From positions 1,769,001 to 1,833,000 of the forward strand of contig WPIO01000065.1 in assembly GCA_009760855.2 (NCBI GenBank): a stretch of DNA of 64,000 nucleotides, read 5' to 3'. A program made the translations under genes and the position numbers. Shown piece after piece: positions 12,701 through 23,800 of this stretch. Every line of letters begins with the position of its first letter. Position 1 is the first letter of the stretch. Source of the stretch: Cristatella mucedo. Lineage: Eukaryota; Bryozoa; Phylactolaemata; Cristatellidae. The notes under the pieces are model-generated. The model saw nothing but the letters and a program-made list of their open reading frames with translations, did no database searches and was not told the DNA's origin.

Positions 12701-15700
12701 TGCCCACTGCAAGTGTGCGAAATGGCAGGCAAGGCCCTTCGGCTGCTATACAGGTTAGATCGGCAAATCGCCTGATCTTCACCTTCAACCCTCCACACAC
12801 GGCAGCATGCTCTTGGGGAGCTATCGACGACTAGACAGCGCTAGTGCAGCAAATGTAAAGTGCCTAGAAAGAGATCGAGTTCTCCGAGGGCACTTTATCA
12901 AGTGTGTTATTATTATTAAGTGGCTGCAACAGTCTCACCCAGGCGTATGTTTTTGCCTCCAAACCAGATTGTTACGTCTGACAGCGCACAAGCACGAAAT
13001 CGGAGACAGCTGGAAGAATGACGGGACACTACACTGCATCTTTCTCTCTATGGATGTAAGGGTGTACAGAGGCAATAAATACCATGCACATCATACTAAT
13101 AGCACACGGCACCAAGGACTGAGCAGCATGCATTCAAGGGGTATCTGCAGTACCACCTATGCAGAAACTGTCCTGAAGGATTACACATAACGCTTTCTTA
13201 GCAAACTGCTCACAAATGCAACTAAAGGTATGTAGAGTATTGCATAGGACAAAACCTGGCATGCTTCAAATACGATTACACTCAGGTATATCACCTAGCT
13301 TTTATTTAGCATTCTGTGCATGACTCAAGGACACGCGCGACCAGCTTGAAGCATGATCGAGCAGGTTTGTTTGACCAAGTAGATTTTGACAAGTAAGAAA
13401 GGCTCAAACAGAGTCGAGGCAACTGACTTCAGCATCTACCTAATCCAAATGGCTCCCCCAAGTGCACTTAAGCTCAGCCCTCCAGATCTACTCTAAAAAT
13501 GTAGTGCTTGGTTCTGCTACCTTGCAATTAGCTAGTCATACTATCTCATTTCGTGCATCACTAATGCACTCAGTGACCACATACCCGATATGACCACATA
13601 CCCGATATGACCACACACCCTACAGCAGACTTGCAATCACGGAAACAGATCAGTTCTGCAACTGTGCATTACGTGCCAGAATAAGGAGTACGTGATGCAA
13701 GGGGAGGCCCAAGGAATAAGTAATTCAGAGGAGTAAGCTGTAGCAAGAAAATCAAGGGACCTAAAAGTGAGTGACCCTATCTTGAACTAAATGCACTGCT
13801 TGGTGGGTCAGTGCAGGTTGCAGTGAAGTGGTGTAGTGTGGGACTTGCGATTTTCGCGACATCCTTCTGCTTTCGTCAAGCCGCTAGGATAATTTGAGCC
13901 AGTAAAACGAGTTTGCCAGCAGAGAATACTTTTCTAACCCCCCTATTGTGTGCTACTTGGTGGGAAGCCGCAGTGCAGCCACAACTCAAGTTCTCAACTT
14001 CTCTATAAACAGTATTATTGAATGGTTCCAATCCATTCCAATCAGCCATTGGTTGCTCACTAGGTTATCCATCGGTGGTTCCTTCAATCAGTTGCCTCTT
14101 CACAGTGGCTTTTATGTTTGCTTTAGCATGCTCACGTAAGCATGATGCTTGCTTTTGCATCCTTAATATCGTGCATGTCACTTCCCTTGGGTATAGATTC
14201 TCTAGCAGCTAGAGATAAAGTGCATGCATACAGATTAAGTTCTCTTATGGTGCTATACAAACGACATATTATTACTATTGTCATTATTTATAGTTCGGTG
14301 GCCTGAATTTACAGTTGTCCATACGCAGCTTGTGGCCTACACAGGGATGTAGATTTTAGTAGGAGATTTTTAGGCTGAAATTAAGCCCCACATTCTACCG
14401 AAATAGATTTTCTACTTGTCACTAGCGATGGATGTCCTTTAAGCAATGATAGCAGACAGGTATCTTTCCTGGTCCTCACCATCTGCATTCCACACCAGCG
14501 ATGCCCGGATCCTTCAGAATAGATCAAATACAACAGTGGTCCGACAGACAAAATTTTGGGCTATGAGACCGTCAGGTTTCTTTCAGAAGGCCTCTCACTT
14601 TGTGGGTTCTAAAAAGGTCTATTGTTAGACCCTTGCTGTTCTTTAACTGAAGAGATTTTCCTGAGCACATCACTAGATCACATTTTTATTTTGACACCTG
14701 AGCTTTACCTACCCTTTTTGTAAGTTACAGGTAATGAAAAACCAAACACTTGGATTGCAGGCATTAGGTCCTAGATTTTGGTCAACTTCCCTCAACTAGG
14801 CGATGGTAGAATTTGAGTCCTCTTAAGAACAGCTAAACACATACCAGTGTTGAGGGACTTGACATTTTCAATTAGAGGTACACGTGATCTGCTATTGTCT
14901 ATGTATCCTCTTTAATGGACACATTGTTTCACACATCTGTCTACCACGTGACGAACTTATTCATTAAAAGAGCCAACCGCTACCGTTGCCATTCTTCACG
15001 TTCGCATTAAATCCATAGTTAAGGGCTACCTAAAGCAATGGATACCAATAGATCTCACTAGTTCCCCGGTTCCTTCTACAATAGACTATTGCAACTCTAT
15101 TTTGACAAGACTGTCAACAATGCGATCGATCACCAATATTTAGCCCTAAATGTGGCCGTTAGGCATCTCTATCCAAATATATCAACCTATTTTTTGCTTT
15201 GAACTACACTTGCATGCCCTGCCTCAGCTCGTTCACAAAAAGGTTGGATGATTCAGCAGCTACATTTATATAGCAGCAGAAGAAGAGTCTCAACAGCTAT
15301 CAACACCGCTCTCAGCGGGCAATAAAGGATCGCGCAGTGCAGGATTCAAACCCTCAACCTTGGTCGTGAAGAGCAGCACATTGCCCCGGGGCTAAGGCCA
15401 CGATCTGGCCGAGCTGGCTCAGCAGCACCAGCCTCTATGTACCATCGTGTCATCTCTCGACAATAAATCGGCTGTCCCTTTGCTGAGGTGTGCTGTGGCT
15501 AGAACAGGTATGAGCAGAACCAGACTTACCAATATCGGTGTTGTCAAGTCATATCATTCGATCTTGCAAGCTATCAACTACAAGGTCGGCAATTGTCACA
15601 TCAACCAGTAAGCAGATAGCTACAACGAAACTTCGCTAGCGTGGGATGTCACGGTAGACCGAGCGTCTCGTAAGGGGTGCACAGCAATCAACTCCACAGA

Positions 15701-16805
15701 TCCCTGAAAGGCATATGATGGTAATCTTAGCCTTGAGGAGTATAGTATACGATGGGGGTTTCATTTCCAATATCAAAAGCACGCCCTGCATTCAGCCAAT
15801 CGGAAGTAACTACAACGAGGCAAATTCTCTCAGGATGCTATACAAATCTTTTTTATTCCTATCACTATCATTAAAACTGGAACCAAGTCTAATAAGATGA
15901 AAACGGTCATTGACTATCCTTGGTATAGCTACTTCTACGTAGACTTCTAAAATTATCGGCCGGTATGACTACGTTCCCACAAGACGACAGCCAGCAAAGT
16001 GAACGGCACACAATTTCAGAGGAGACGCACTAGGCATGCTCACCTTCTAGCCTGAGACTTCTATATTCGTTGAGGATGGACACCAGCGATTTGCCATCCA
16101 CCTGCAATGGGTACGACAGGCCTCCTTTGAGTAGCACGGCATATTCCTTCAGATGACTACATTCCTCCAGAAATACGTGATAAGTCTTTGCACAGCCTTC
16201 GTCCTTTAGGTAACCTATTCGAAGAAGAGATAGAGTGCGAGGTGATACGATGCTACCCACGACGCTACCAAAATCGTTGCTACAGCCTTCCAAAAGGCGC
16301 AGGAAATTCCCCTGAGAAAATACTGTATCCGGGGCTTCAGACCTGACTGCGACCGCACGACCTCGGCGCTGCAGCCGAACAGCACAAAGCGGTGAACAGG
16401 GGAAAAGGGCAAGCGTACGCTCGCGGCATGAACGCGACCATACGTGATAGGCTTCCAACTTGGCCTAGCTCGGAACGCAACTAGCGGACAAGAAAAGCTC
16501 GCTCAGAGCACACCAATTGAGAGATACGCCGCCTATTCCTAGCGAGTAAACAACCTTGCAGAACGAAACGACTAGTAGCTGGCGCGGGGGGGGGGGGAAT
16601 GAGGAGGCAATAGCCGGTAGATTAGCAATGGAAGACGATGGTACTAGTGAGGGAACCAACGAGAACACGCTACGATTAATATAGTTCATTCGTTCAAGAC
16701 TTCCATTCCATAGCCCTTTCTGAGCCACGTCTTACCCAGAACCAATCGGGCTACCTCGGACGGCAAGTATGCGGCCACGGACGGTACGAGCTCGAAGCCG
16801 GTCAT
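3610..16805 (-). CDS. NPAT: NPAT-like gene (histone transcription coactivator), six linked exons, 3' end outside window
   Basis: Six exons on the minus strand join in phase: 16736-16805, 16044-16214, 11603-12524, 7000-7099, 6680-6856 and 3610-3700, giving 510 codons before the open 3' edge. Seen: an ATG at 16805, a LisH-type start (LPSEVARLVLG then YLKDEG across the first junction), SHLKEYA, GKSLVSILNEY, a later ALWRRFDIVVNQLK helix, a basic RRKR/RKKR stretch, WQEHLAENINKHL, and finally EAAIREVLAITRNDPTF. The same order of elements is found in vertebrate NPAT. Known for the family: NPAT works in histone locus bodies downstream of cyclin E/CDK2 to activate replication-dependent histone genes, and LisH is needed for this. 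Inferred: this is the NPAT orthologue. The remaining C-terminal exons must lie left of 3.6 kb and outside the window. Introns 2 and 3 are loaded with LINE copies. Confidence 0.85.
3903..4035 (+). mobile_element. SINE2 (second tRNA-derived SINE family)
   Basis: TTAGCTCAGGGGTAGGGTGC (A-box-like), GAGTTCGACTTCC (B-box-like), then the family-specific GCAATCCTTTATTGCTCACT and GCCGCTAAGGCTCTTAGATA, ending AAATGA. Other copies are at 15262-15405 and 55898-56040. Confidence 0.7.
5390..6300 (-). mobile_element. Decayed retroelement-like region
   Basis: Minus-strand frames carry HFLIDDLLVFMHFFVDLK, resembling an RT catalytic strand, and about 60 codons later VSNVYLDASATGLSTNLLL, resembling an RNase H start. 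An open piece, LANWIAEVRFPMFTLDTFEQ, continues to 5395. Many stops and shifts. The family is uncertain. It lies in an NPAT intron. Confidence 0.3.
6680..6856 (-). CDS. NPAT: NPAT-like exon 5 (LAENINK motif)
   Basis: Acceptor ATCTTGTTTCAG then TGCCTAG at 6856; donor TTTGAG|GTGAGT at 6679. The 177 bp are phase 0 at both ends. It contains EKLLEATKWQEHLAENINKH, the most recognisable internal NPAT motif, then an acidic tail ending PTDEPIVRFE. Confidence 0.85.
7000..7099 (-). CDS. NPAT: NPAT-like exon 4 (basic segment)
   Basis: Acceptor TTTTCTTACAG then CTCAACAG at 7099; donor ATGCCG|GTTAGT at 6999. The 100 bp run phase 2 to phase 0. It encodes STERKKRMTPGKNLRSPGKE followed by EAIENLSGLFPMP. The basic Ser/Pro-rich block ahead of the AENINK motif occupies the same place in vertebrate NPAT. 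Phase agrees with both neighbouring exons. Confidence 0.78.
7290..7770 (+). repeat. Repeat family C, uninterrupted copy
   Basis: About 470 bp with recognisable landmarks: CAGCCGAAATCA, AAGCAGAGCTGA, GTGAAGTATTAGCCGAG, AGTCGCATATGATGC, GTTTGCATAA and CGTCGGACAAATTTTGTA. The other copy is at 945-1745 in reverse. It lies directly upstream of the family A LINE. Non-coding by eye; identity unknown. Confidence 0.65.
7786..9190 (+). mobile_element. LINE family A (CR1/L2-like), 5'-truncated, open RT frame
   Basis: A 434-codon open frame (7798-9102) encodes the RT and C-terminal part of a CR1/L2-type non-LTR retrotransposon: [82 protein letters not shown] and FAGPRLWNSLP. The endonuclease and first RT motifs are missing, so the copy is 5'-truncated near 7.79 kb. 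No stop or frameshift interrupts what remains, suggesting a fairly young insertion. It sits in NPAT intron 3, antisense to that gene. About 90 bp of 3' UTR follow, with a GCGCTATACAAA motif also seen in the SINE1 tail. Confidence 0.88.
9701..9772. repeat. 38-bp tandem duplication
   Basis: TTCACGGCTTTGGGTAATAT occurs at 9711 and 9749. Confidence 0.8.
10885..11406 (+). mobile_element. LINE family B 3' end
   Basis: The plus strand encodes [20 protein letters not shown] and SPDLTTFKRNLKT, then the 3' UTR, the hairpin tail GTAAAGCGCCTAGAAAGAGA and (ATT)n at 11386-11406. It lies in NPAT intron 3, antisense. Confidence 0.85.
11603..12524 (-). CDS. NPAT: NPAT-like exon 3, long GC-rich Ala/Ser/Pro-rich exon
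   Basis: Acceptor TTTGCGTCGTAG then ACCTTCAACC at 12524; donor AAAAGGAG|GTAAGC at 11602. The 922 bp run phase 1 to phase 2. The first residues, QDWGTLSALWRRFDIVVNQL, match the helix that follows the LisH region in NPAT. About 250 residues of low-complexity Ala, Ser and Pro follow, and the exon ends in SPRRKR. High GC content leaves several other frames open on both strands here; I treat those as shadows. Residues about 82-387 of the model. Confidence 0.78.
12674..12720 (+). repeat. SINE2 core fragment
   Basis: GCAATCCTTTATTGCCCACT followed by GCAAG matches the SINE2 core only. Confidence 0.4.
12838..12918 (+). mobile_element. LINE family B tail only
   Basis: About 80 bp: GCAAATGTAAAGTGCCTAGA through CTTTATCAAGTGTG and (TTA)n. 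A minimal 5'-truncated insertion just upstream of NPAT exon 3. Confidence 0.75.
14430..15215 (+). mobile_element. LINE family A-like relic
   Basis: Broken plus-strand pieces follow the RT order of the 7.8-kb copy. A decayed GVPQGSVLGPLLF-like stretch lies near 14.61 kb, FIKRANRYRCHSSRS near 14.96 kb and TIDYCNSILTRL near 15.08 kb, with stops and shifts between them. It lies in NPAT intron 2. Confidence 0.5.
15262..15405 (-). mobile_element. SINE2 copy
   Basis: The reverse complement shows GCCTTAGCCCCGGGGCAATG, GGGTTTGAATCCTGC, GATCCTTTATTGCCCGCTGA, GAGACTCTTCTTCTGCTGCT and ATATAAATG. Confidence 0.7.
16044..16214 (-). CDS. NPAT: NPAT-like exon 2 (rest of LisH domain)
   Basis: The acceptor TTCTTCGAATAG precedes GTTACC at 16214 and the donor CTAGAAG|GTGAGC lies at 16043. 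The length is 171 bp, phase 1 to phase 1. It encodes YLKDEGCAKTYHVFLEEC, SHLKEYA and GKSLVSILNEY, which are the second LisH helix and the conserved segment after it. The frame is open further upstream to about 16458, but that extension has no Met and is replaced by exon 1. Confidence 0.88.
16736..16805 (-). CDS. NPAT: NPAT-like exon 1 (start codon and beginning of LisH)
   Basis: ATG at 16803-16805, then MTGFELVPSVAAYLPSEVAR followed by LVLG. The exon ends CTGG|GTAAGA in phase 1 at 16736. SEVARLVLG is the typical opening of the NPAT LisH helix, and the phase-1 end fits exon 2 exactly. The start was chosen because it is the only ATG in this frame directly ahead of the LisH. Confidence 0.85.
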
Positions 16806-17529
16806 AACTCCTCTAGCGAAGGTCACGCGACACGTTTGGCGAGGCAGTCACGATCAACGAATTCGACGCACGTGCGTCTGAATCGGGCGACGCGCTTCAT
16901 TGGGTGCCCATAACCATCGACAGCCCTTAGGATTCGCAATAACCCTTACTACGGCGCCAACTACCCGCGCCACACTCGCAAGGTTCAAGGACGCACTTAC
17001 AGACCTGCCCCATAGGTATCTCACCCGCGTTACTAAGAAGGTTCAGAAAAATTCTCGCATACAGTTTGTATTTGAAAATACACTATTATTTGTTTGGTTT
17101 TTATTTAAATTTTTATCTGAAAGCGTTGAGACTATATTGAAGGTCATCTGCTCGAACAGCCGCACAGAAGGTACTTCTGGAAGCGACTCATTGCTGGAGG
17201 CTGCAGAACTAGTGGCAATATCAGTTATGGAATCCCAACAAAGATTAGTGAATATTTTGCAATAGCGATGCTATTTCATTCGTGAGCTCAAACACACTAA
17301 GTAAATTTTCGTTTGATAGTAGAGACCATGGAATGTATGTACCCACTAGAATACAATATCGCTGTCGAAAAAACTGTTCCGCTTCAAATTATGACTATCA
17401 TCCCATCAAATATTAAGAAAGTGAGACGAGTGCAACTATTGCACATGCAAATCGCACCTGTCTTAATAACTTCCAAAGGTAAGAATCGTTGTAATTGTAA
17501 TGCTGTGAAATGGTTAGCCACTGATGCTT

Positions 17530-18015
17530 TAATAATAATAATAACAATACACTTGATAAAGCGCCCTCAGAGAACTCAATCTTTCTAGGCGCTTAACATT
17601 TGCTGAAAATGAAACACGATCGAATTGTGAGTGGTATTGTGCTTGATAAACAATATAAACAACATGGTTAGGGGTAACGTGCACAGGGTCAGCATGCAAG
17701 TGTGGTTATTGGCAGCATGCACATGTCGCATGTCAGCACGCATAAGCACATGAAGGACGAATCACAGAGACCTACTAAATGCTGTCATAAATAGATGCGA
17801 TTTAAGTCATTTTTAAATGTGGTCAAGTCAGCGGATGTCGTGACGCAAGTCGGAAGTAAGTTCCAGGCTTTCGGAGCATACGAACTAAATGCACGTTCTC
17901 CAAAGGATTTGAGGTTTGGTAGAGGTATAGGTAAACAGTTAGATTCCGAAAATCGGGTGGTACGATGCTTGGCCTGGTGGGGGCTTTGTAAGTTATTTCA
18001 TTCTGGCTCCAGTTA
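17530..18015 (-). mobile_element. LINE family B 3' end
   Basis: (AAT)n, tail, TCAGCATGCAAGTG repeat region, then the reverse complement of the SFGDRAF..APKAWN coding end. It lies between the NPAT start and the NSUN7 stop. Confidence 0.82.
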
Positions 18016-19562
<1,547 letters not shown>

Positions 19563-19592
19563 AAGTGGCGCACCTTCGGCGTGTTCTTTTTA

Positions 19593-19741
19593 AAATATAA
19601 ATAATTCATTTATATAGCGCCCCAAGAGAACTTAGTCTCTATTCAGGCGCTTCACATACGCCTCGGGGCTCGAGCCCACTACCTCAGTCAGACCTTGGTC
19701 GTGGCGAGCACCTTAACCGCTAGACCAAACCAGCTCGGCAT
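19593..19741 (-). mobile_element. SINE1 copy, full length
   Basis: The reverse complement reads GCCGAGCTGGTTTGGTCTAG through GCGCTATATAAATGAATT. Same orientation as its neighbour at 19443. Confidence 0.83.
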
Positions 19742-20372
19742 TCCAGAAGACGTTATCACTTTTTTAAAGAGGCTCTCAAAAAAACTGTGATTAACAAATT
19801 TCTGAGGGGTTAGAAACCTATTTCGGGAGGAGTTCTAAGAGAATGCCTTAACCTTGCGCAATTCATCGAAATGTTGAGGTTGCAAGGGACCTTAGTCCTG
19901 GGTTCTCCGGTTGATTGATGTCATTGAAGGGTGGTGTCACACTTTCGGACGGAAGAGCTGAGTGCCGAATGAATAGGCTATGTACTACTACAGCTAGTTT
20001 TGGCGTTCTTTAAAAAGAGCAAGTATCGACCAGCGGAACCGTTGCATCGGAACCCCACAAATGATCATTTAAACTAATTTATCTGCAGCGCGAGTTTTAC
20101 TAACATGATGTCCTAGCAATGAATTTATGACTGCAATAAATAATGAATGGCTTTGTAGGAAAAATTGTTCACCTGTGAAGAAACACTTGCAGCCTTCGCT
20201 GAATGGATATCGACGACTTTCGCGAAACTGAGATGATTCACACAGTTGACAGCGGCAAAGGGGAGAAAACTGTTTAACCAGAGCACATGATATCGAAGGC
20301 ACAAATGATCTCCATGGCTAGCAGTTGCACTCGCACATAATTCATACCCTGCAACAACAATAGCAGACCGTA

Positions 20373-20378
20373 TTTATT
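20373..20378 (-). promoter_or_regulatory. Possible polyadenylation signal of the NSUN7-like gene
   Basis: AATAAA on the minus strand about 230 nt after the stop. It is the first canonical hexamer I see downstream. Confidence 0.4.
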
Positions 20379-20406
20379 AAAAAAAAACGTGACTCGCAAC
20401 TGCTTT

Positions 20407-20407
<1 letters not shown>

Positions 20408-20493
<86 letters not shown>
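20408..20493. repeat. (CT)n microsatellite in the probable NSUN7 3' UTR
   Basis: About 43 CT units. In gene sense it is a GA run between the NSUN7-like stop (20610) and the AATAAA at 20373. Confidence 0.93.
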
Positions 20494-20500
<7 letters not shown>

Positions 20501-20609
20501 ATATTCTCCTGCCGTGACTTGCTCCCATTGCGCAAAGCAGGCATCAAAGCACTCAAAGCCCGGAAATCTGCCATCCCAAGTTGCAAGGAACCATCGGCGG
20601 TGGCAAGTA

Positions 20610-20837
20610 TCATGTATTTTTTCTGTCCTTATGCTTCGCCGACAAGCCGCTACCGAAGGCCACAGTTAAAGAGTTCTTTGGTTTCCTTCTTGCGAGAGGA
20701 CTGGATCTCGCTTTGGACGCGTGCTTCGGGCTCAGGTGGCCCGGAGCGGCAGCTCTGTCGTCACTGCCGAGCAGCCCAAGTGCGGCAGCTCTTGCAAGAA
20801 CGTCTTTTGCTGATTGCTTTGTCGACTCGGCAGCTGC
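20610..20837 (-). CDS. NSUN7: NSUN7-like terminal exon 9
   Basis: Acceptor TTGCTTGTAG then GCAGCTGCC at 20837; TGA stop at 20610-20612. The 228 bp are phase 0. It encodes [20 protein letters not shown] and GLLGSDD, matching the [14 protein letters not shown] segment near the C terminus of NSUN7. It ends in a basic tail, [13 protein letters not shown] then KHKDRKNT. A longer plus-strand frame overlaps it and is a shadow. An AATAAA on this strand lies at 20373-20378, about 230 nt past the stop. Confidence 0.86.
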   Translation of the reverse strand, partial: AAAESTKQSAKDVLARAAALGLLGSDDRAAAPGHLSPKHASKARSSPLARRKPKNSLTVAFGSGLSAKHKDRKNT

Positions 20838-23800
20838 CTACAAGCAATATATCGTAGTACCATGGAAAAATGGCGTGCCACCAAAAGCACAGCTTCTGCG
20901 GCTAAAGCGACCGCAAGCGTTTCGCATGCCATCTAGCTTCGCAGGTGCGCGCCATACGCTACAATATACTGATCTACAAACTTTCTGAAAGATTTTGAGG
21001 AAGATACATTTAAAACAAGAGCCGAGTATATCGATAGGTCTGGCAAATGCTGACAGACCAGGCGCCGCTTGAAGCGAATCGTGGTCAGACAGCATTCAGA
21101 ACGTGTCGTCCGACGGTCAGGTCTCTCAGCTAGCAGAGCTGTCGCATGCGGGTTTCCCTGCGGCGATATGTATTCCCGATGTCTTGTCTCCTACATCCGT
21201 GCAAAGTCTCTCAAGGTGATAATTTAGATCCCCGACATCGGCTTACTAGTACCTCTATGCCGGCGTCATGCAGACGTACTAATCATTTTGCTACCAGTCT
21301 CTTGGCTGATAGAGAAATACTTACCAAAAACCTTGCCCTGACCTATTCCAAGTGTTGCTACTTTGAGTGCAGTTGAAGTGCTGCAGCTTTGGTCGCCTCA
21401 CGCCATTTGATTCTCACAGGAAAATAAATTAGGCGTCTCTTTCTTTTTCTTTGGTTTCAAGTTAATACCTATCCTGGTCACAAGAGCAACGTTTGTTGGA
21501 AATATTGGTCATTTTATTTAGTTCTGAGACATAAGCAATTAGGACATAACACTTATTATTCAGTTACCAGAATTTCTTAAATAGTAATATAACTCTTCTA
21601 TATAGCTCTCAATAGAACCAAATCTCTATCGTGGTGCTTCATAACTCGCTGCGAGCGAACCAGCAACAACCGTGAACAACATTCACGCTTTGGCGTGCTT
21701 GAACAAGCACCCAAGTCTTAGAAAAGCATGCAGAAGCAGACACTGCATGTTAGTAGAACGCCTGCATGTTAGTAGAACGCCTGCATGTTAGTAGAACACC
21801 TGCATGTTAGTAGAACGCCTGCATGTTAGTAATATTTGCTGGATAATTCAGAGGTAATTGAATCGCCGTGAAAGAAAGTTCACTGGGGTGTGGTAAAAAA
21901 AAGCATATAGCTCTTGCCTTTTGTCGTGGAGTTCACAGTTTCGTAAAGCACAAGCATTTACAACTAACTAATTCTGACCGAGCCAACACAGCCTGGAACT
22001 GGAAGGTTTTTAGCTTCCTTCCCTTATACTTCCTTTCTTGTGGTAAAATAAAGAGATGACATGGTGTCTGTCAGCTAGGTAGCTCGAAACTTTCGGATTA
22101 TTGCAACTGAAGGCACAATCTCCACGAGATTTGAAGATAGTTATGGGCATAGTAAATCAACGGGAGCTAGAAGCGTGGGCGGTCCGACGGGAATCCTGAT
22201 ACGAAATTAATACAGATTGGTAGGCCAAAGCAATAGAATGGAAGGACCTAAATGCGAGTCACAGAAGCTTGAAGCAGATACGCTGCTCGATAAGGCAGCC
22301 AATGAATAGTCTGTGAGGATTGGTTTAATGAGGCAGTGAATATATTTGCTGAAGATAAACATGGAGGCATACAATTGCCTAAACAGTAAGCGTCTTATAT
22401 AATGAAAAAACTAGCTGAATAGAGTTCACTAGTCCGAGGCTGTTTATGCATGATACGGCAAGCTGTGGGTCAACCACTTGGTCCAAGGTAACCTTTCGAC
22501 TCCTATTTTATTAATGTGTCTAGGATCTCCAAATAGTATTGCTGGTTTAGTTGTGTAGCGCTGTACGAAGTGGCCACCGCGACGCAGCCCCTCAAATCTT
22601 GGACGACAGAGTGCTAGTTTTCCGGGCAACGCGGCCGGTAAAAACTGACGAACAGAGGAAATAGGAAGCCATCACAGGCGTCTCATGGTCAAAGGCACGT
22701 GCATCATTCTCTATCCTCTCAACTGTGTTGTGTCTAGGAACCTGCAGTGTTGTAATATATGTTGTTTCTAGGAACCCCAAGTAGTACCATTTAGTTTCTA
22801 TTACGTTGTTTGGCGCACTCGATTGTAAACCGATGGGAAATTAAGCAGCCACCCCTTCTCTGCGAGTCACGTGACCGACTCGCGTCCAAAAGCCTGCCTA
22901 ACTGGGACGGTCGTTGAAGGTTACGCAGCGTGCACCCACAATGTAGTTAACGGCGGTACTAGCGAGTGTCCTTTGCTGATGTACGGTATGCGATTTTCTA
23001 TGAGCGGATCACTTCTCTGCAGCTTGAGCATCAGCCACGTTCCAGGCCGACTTGCGAAAGTCGCTCCAGAGAAAGCAGGCGAATGCGTCGCTCCAGAGTT
23101 CGGAAGCCTCGCTCTCGCGCGGCTCACCTGCCGCTTGAGCGCAGCAACGAAGCAGCCACTTCTCGACTCCGAGGGCGCGAGGCGAGCAAATCTGTCTGCA
23201 GCAGCAGCAGACGCTGCCAGCGCAGTGGCTGTCTGCGATCCCTGCTGGAAGATGGCCGCCGATTGAAACGACGGCCTTGCGGCGGCCGATGCGGCTGCCT
23301 GAGATATGCAGTCGATCGCCTTAGATATGCAATCCTCGTTCTCCGCCGTCCGGACCGATCGCGTCATGTATATCACATCGTTAATGTTGGGCACTAAGAA
23401 AGACAAGCACACAGCGAAGATCAGTCCAGAGTGAGCGACGTGAAAATCTTCTGATCTCCGTTTTCTGCGTGGACGCGCAGTTCGTATGCTGTGGAAAGCT
23501 TTTGCCAAGCGTCGAGCAGGACTAGCAGTGTTGTGACCAACGAAGTTCGATCCTGCGAACTACTAGACAGCAATTAATGAGGGCCAGCGAGAGACGAGAG
23601 ACAACGATAATAGAGCGCGTAGGTAACATGGCGAATTAGCAAAGACCTGCACTTATCGCTCCTCGGAGCCAATGAAAAGAAACTGGCGTTGCATTGGTGA
23701 GATAAATAATAATACGCGGGGAGTGGGAAAGATTTCACCTTGACAGAGTAGATGATTTAGCTCAAACTTTGAAAAACCAGCGGACTAGTTGTTAACTTTA

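Noticed and set aside
11565-12834. Several long frames on both strands over 11.6-12.8 kb
   Set aside because: Shadows of the GC-rich NPAT exon 3; only the 11603-12524 minus frame joins in phase to homologous exons on both sides.
16044-16458. 142-codon minus frame as a single NPAT first exon
   Set aside because: No Met. The acceptor at 16215 joined to the ATG exon at 16736-16805 restores the LisH exactly.
20405-20988. Two long plus-strand open frames (150 and 135 codons)
   Set aside because: They overlap the NSUN7-like terminal exon, which has family similarity ([13 protein letters not shown]), correct phase and a stop on the minus strand. The first also begins inside the CT repeat.
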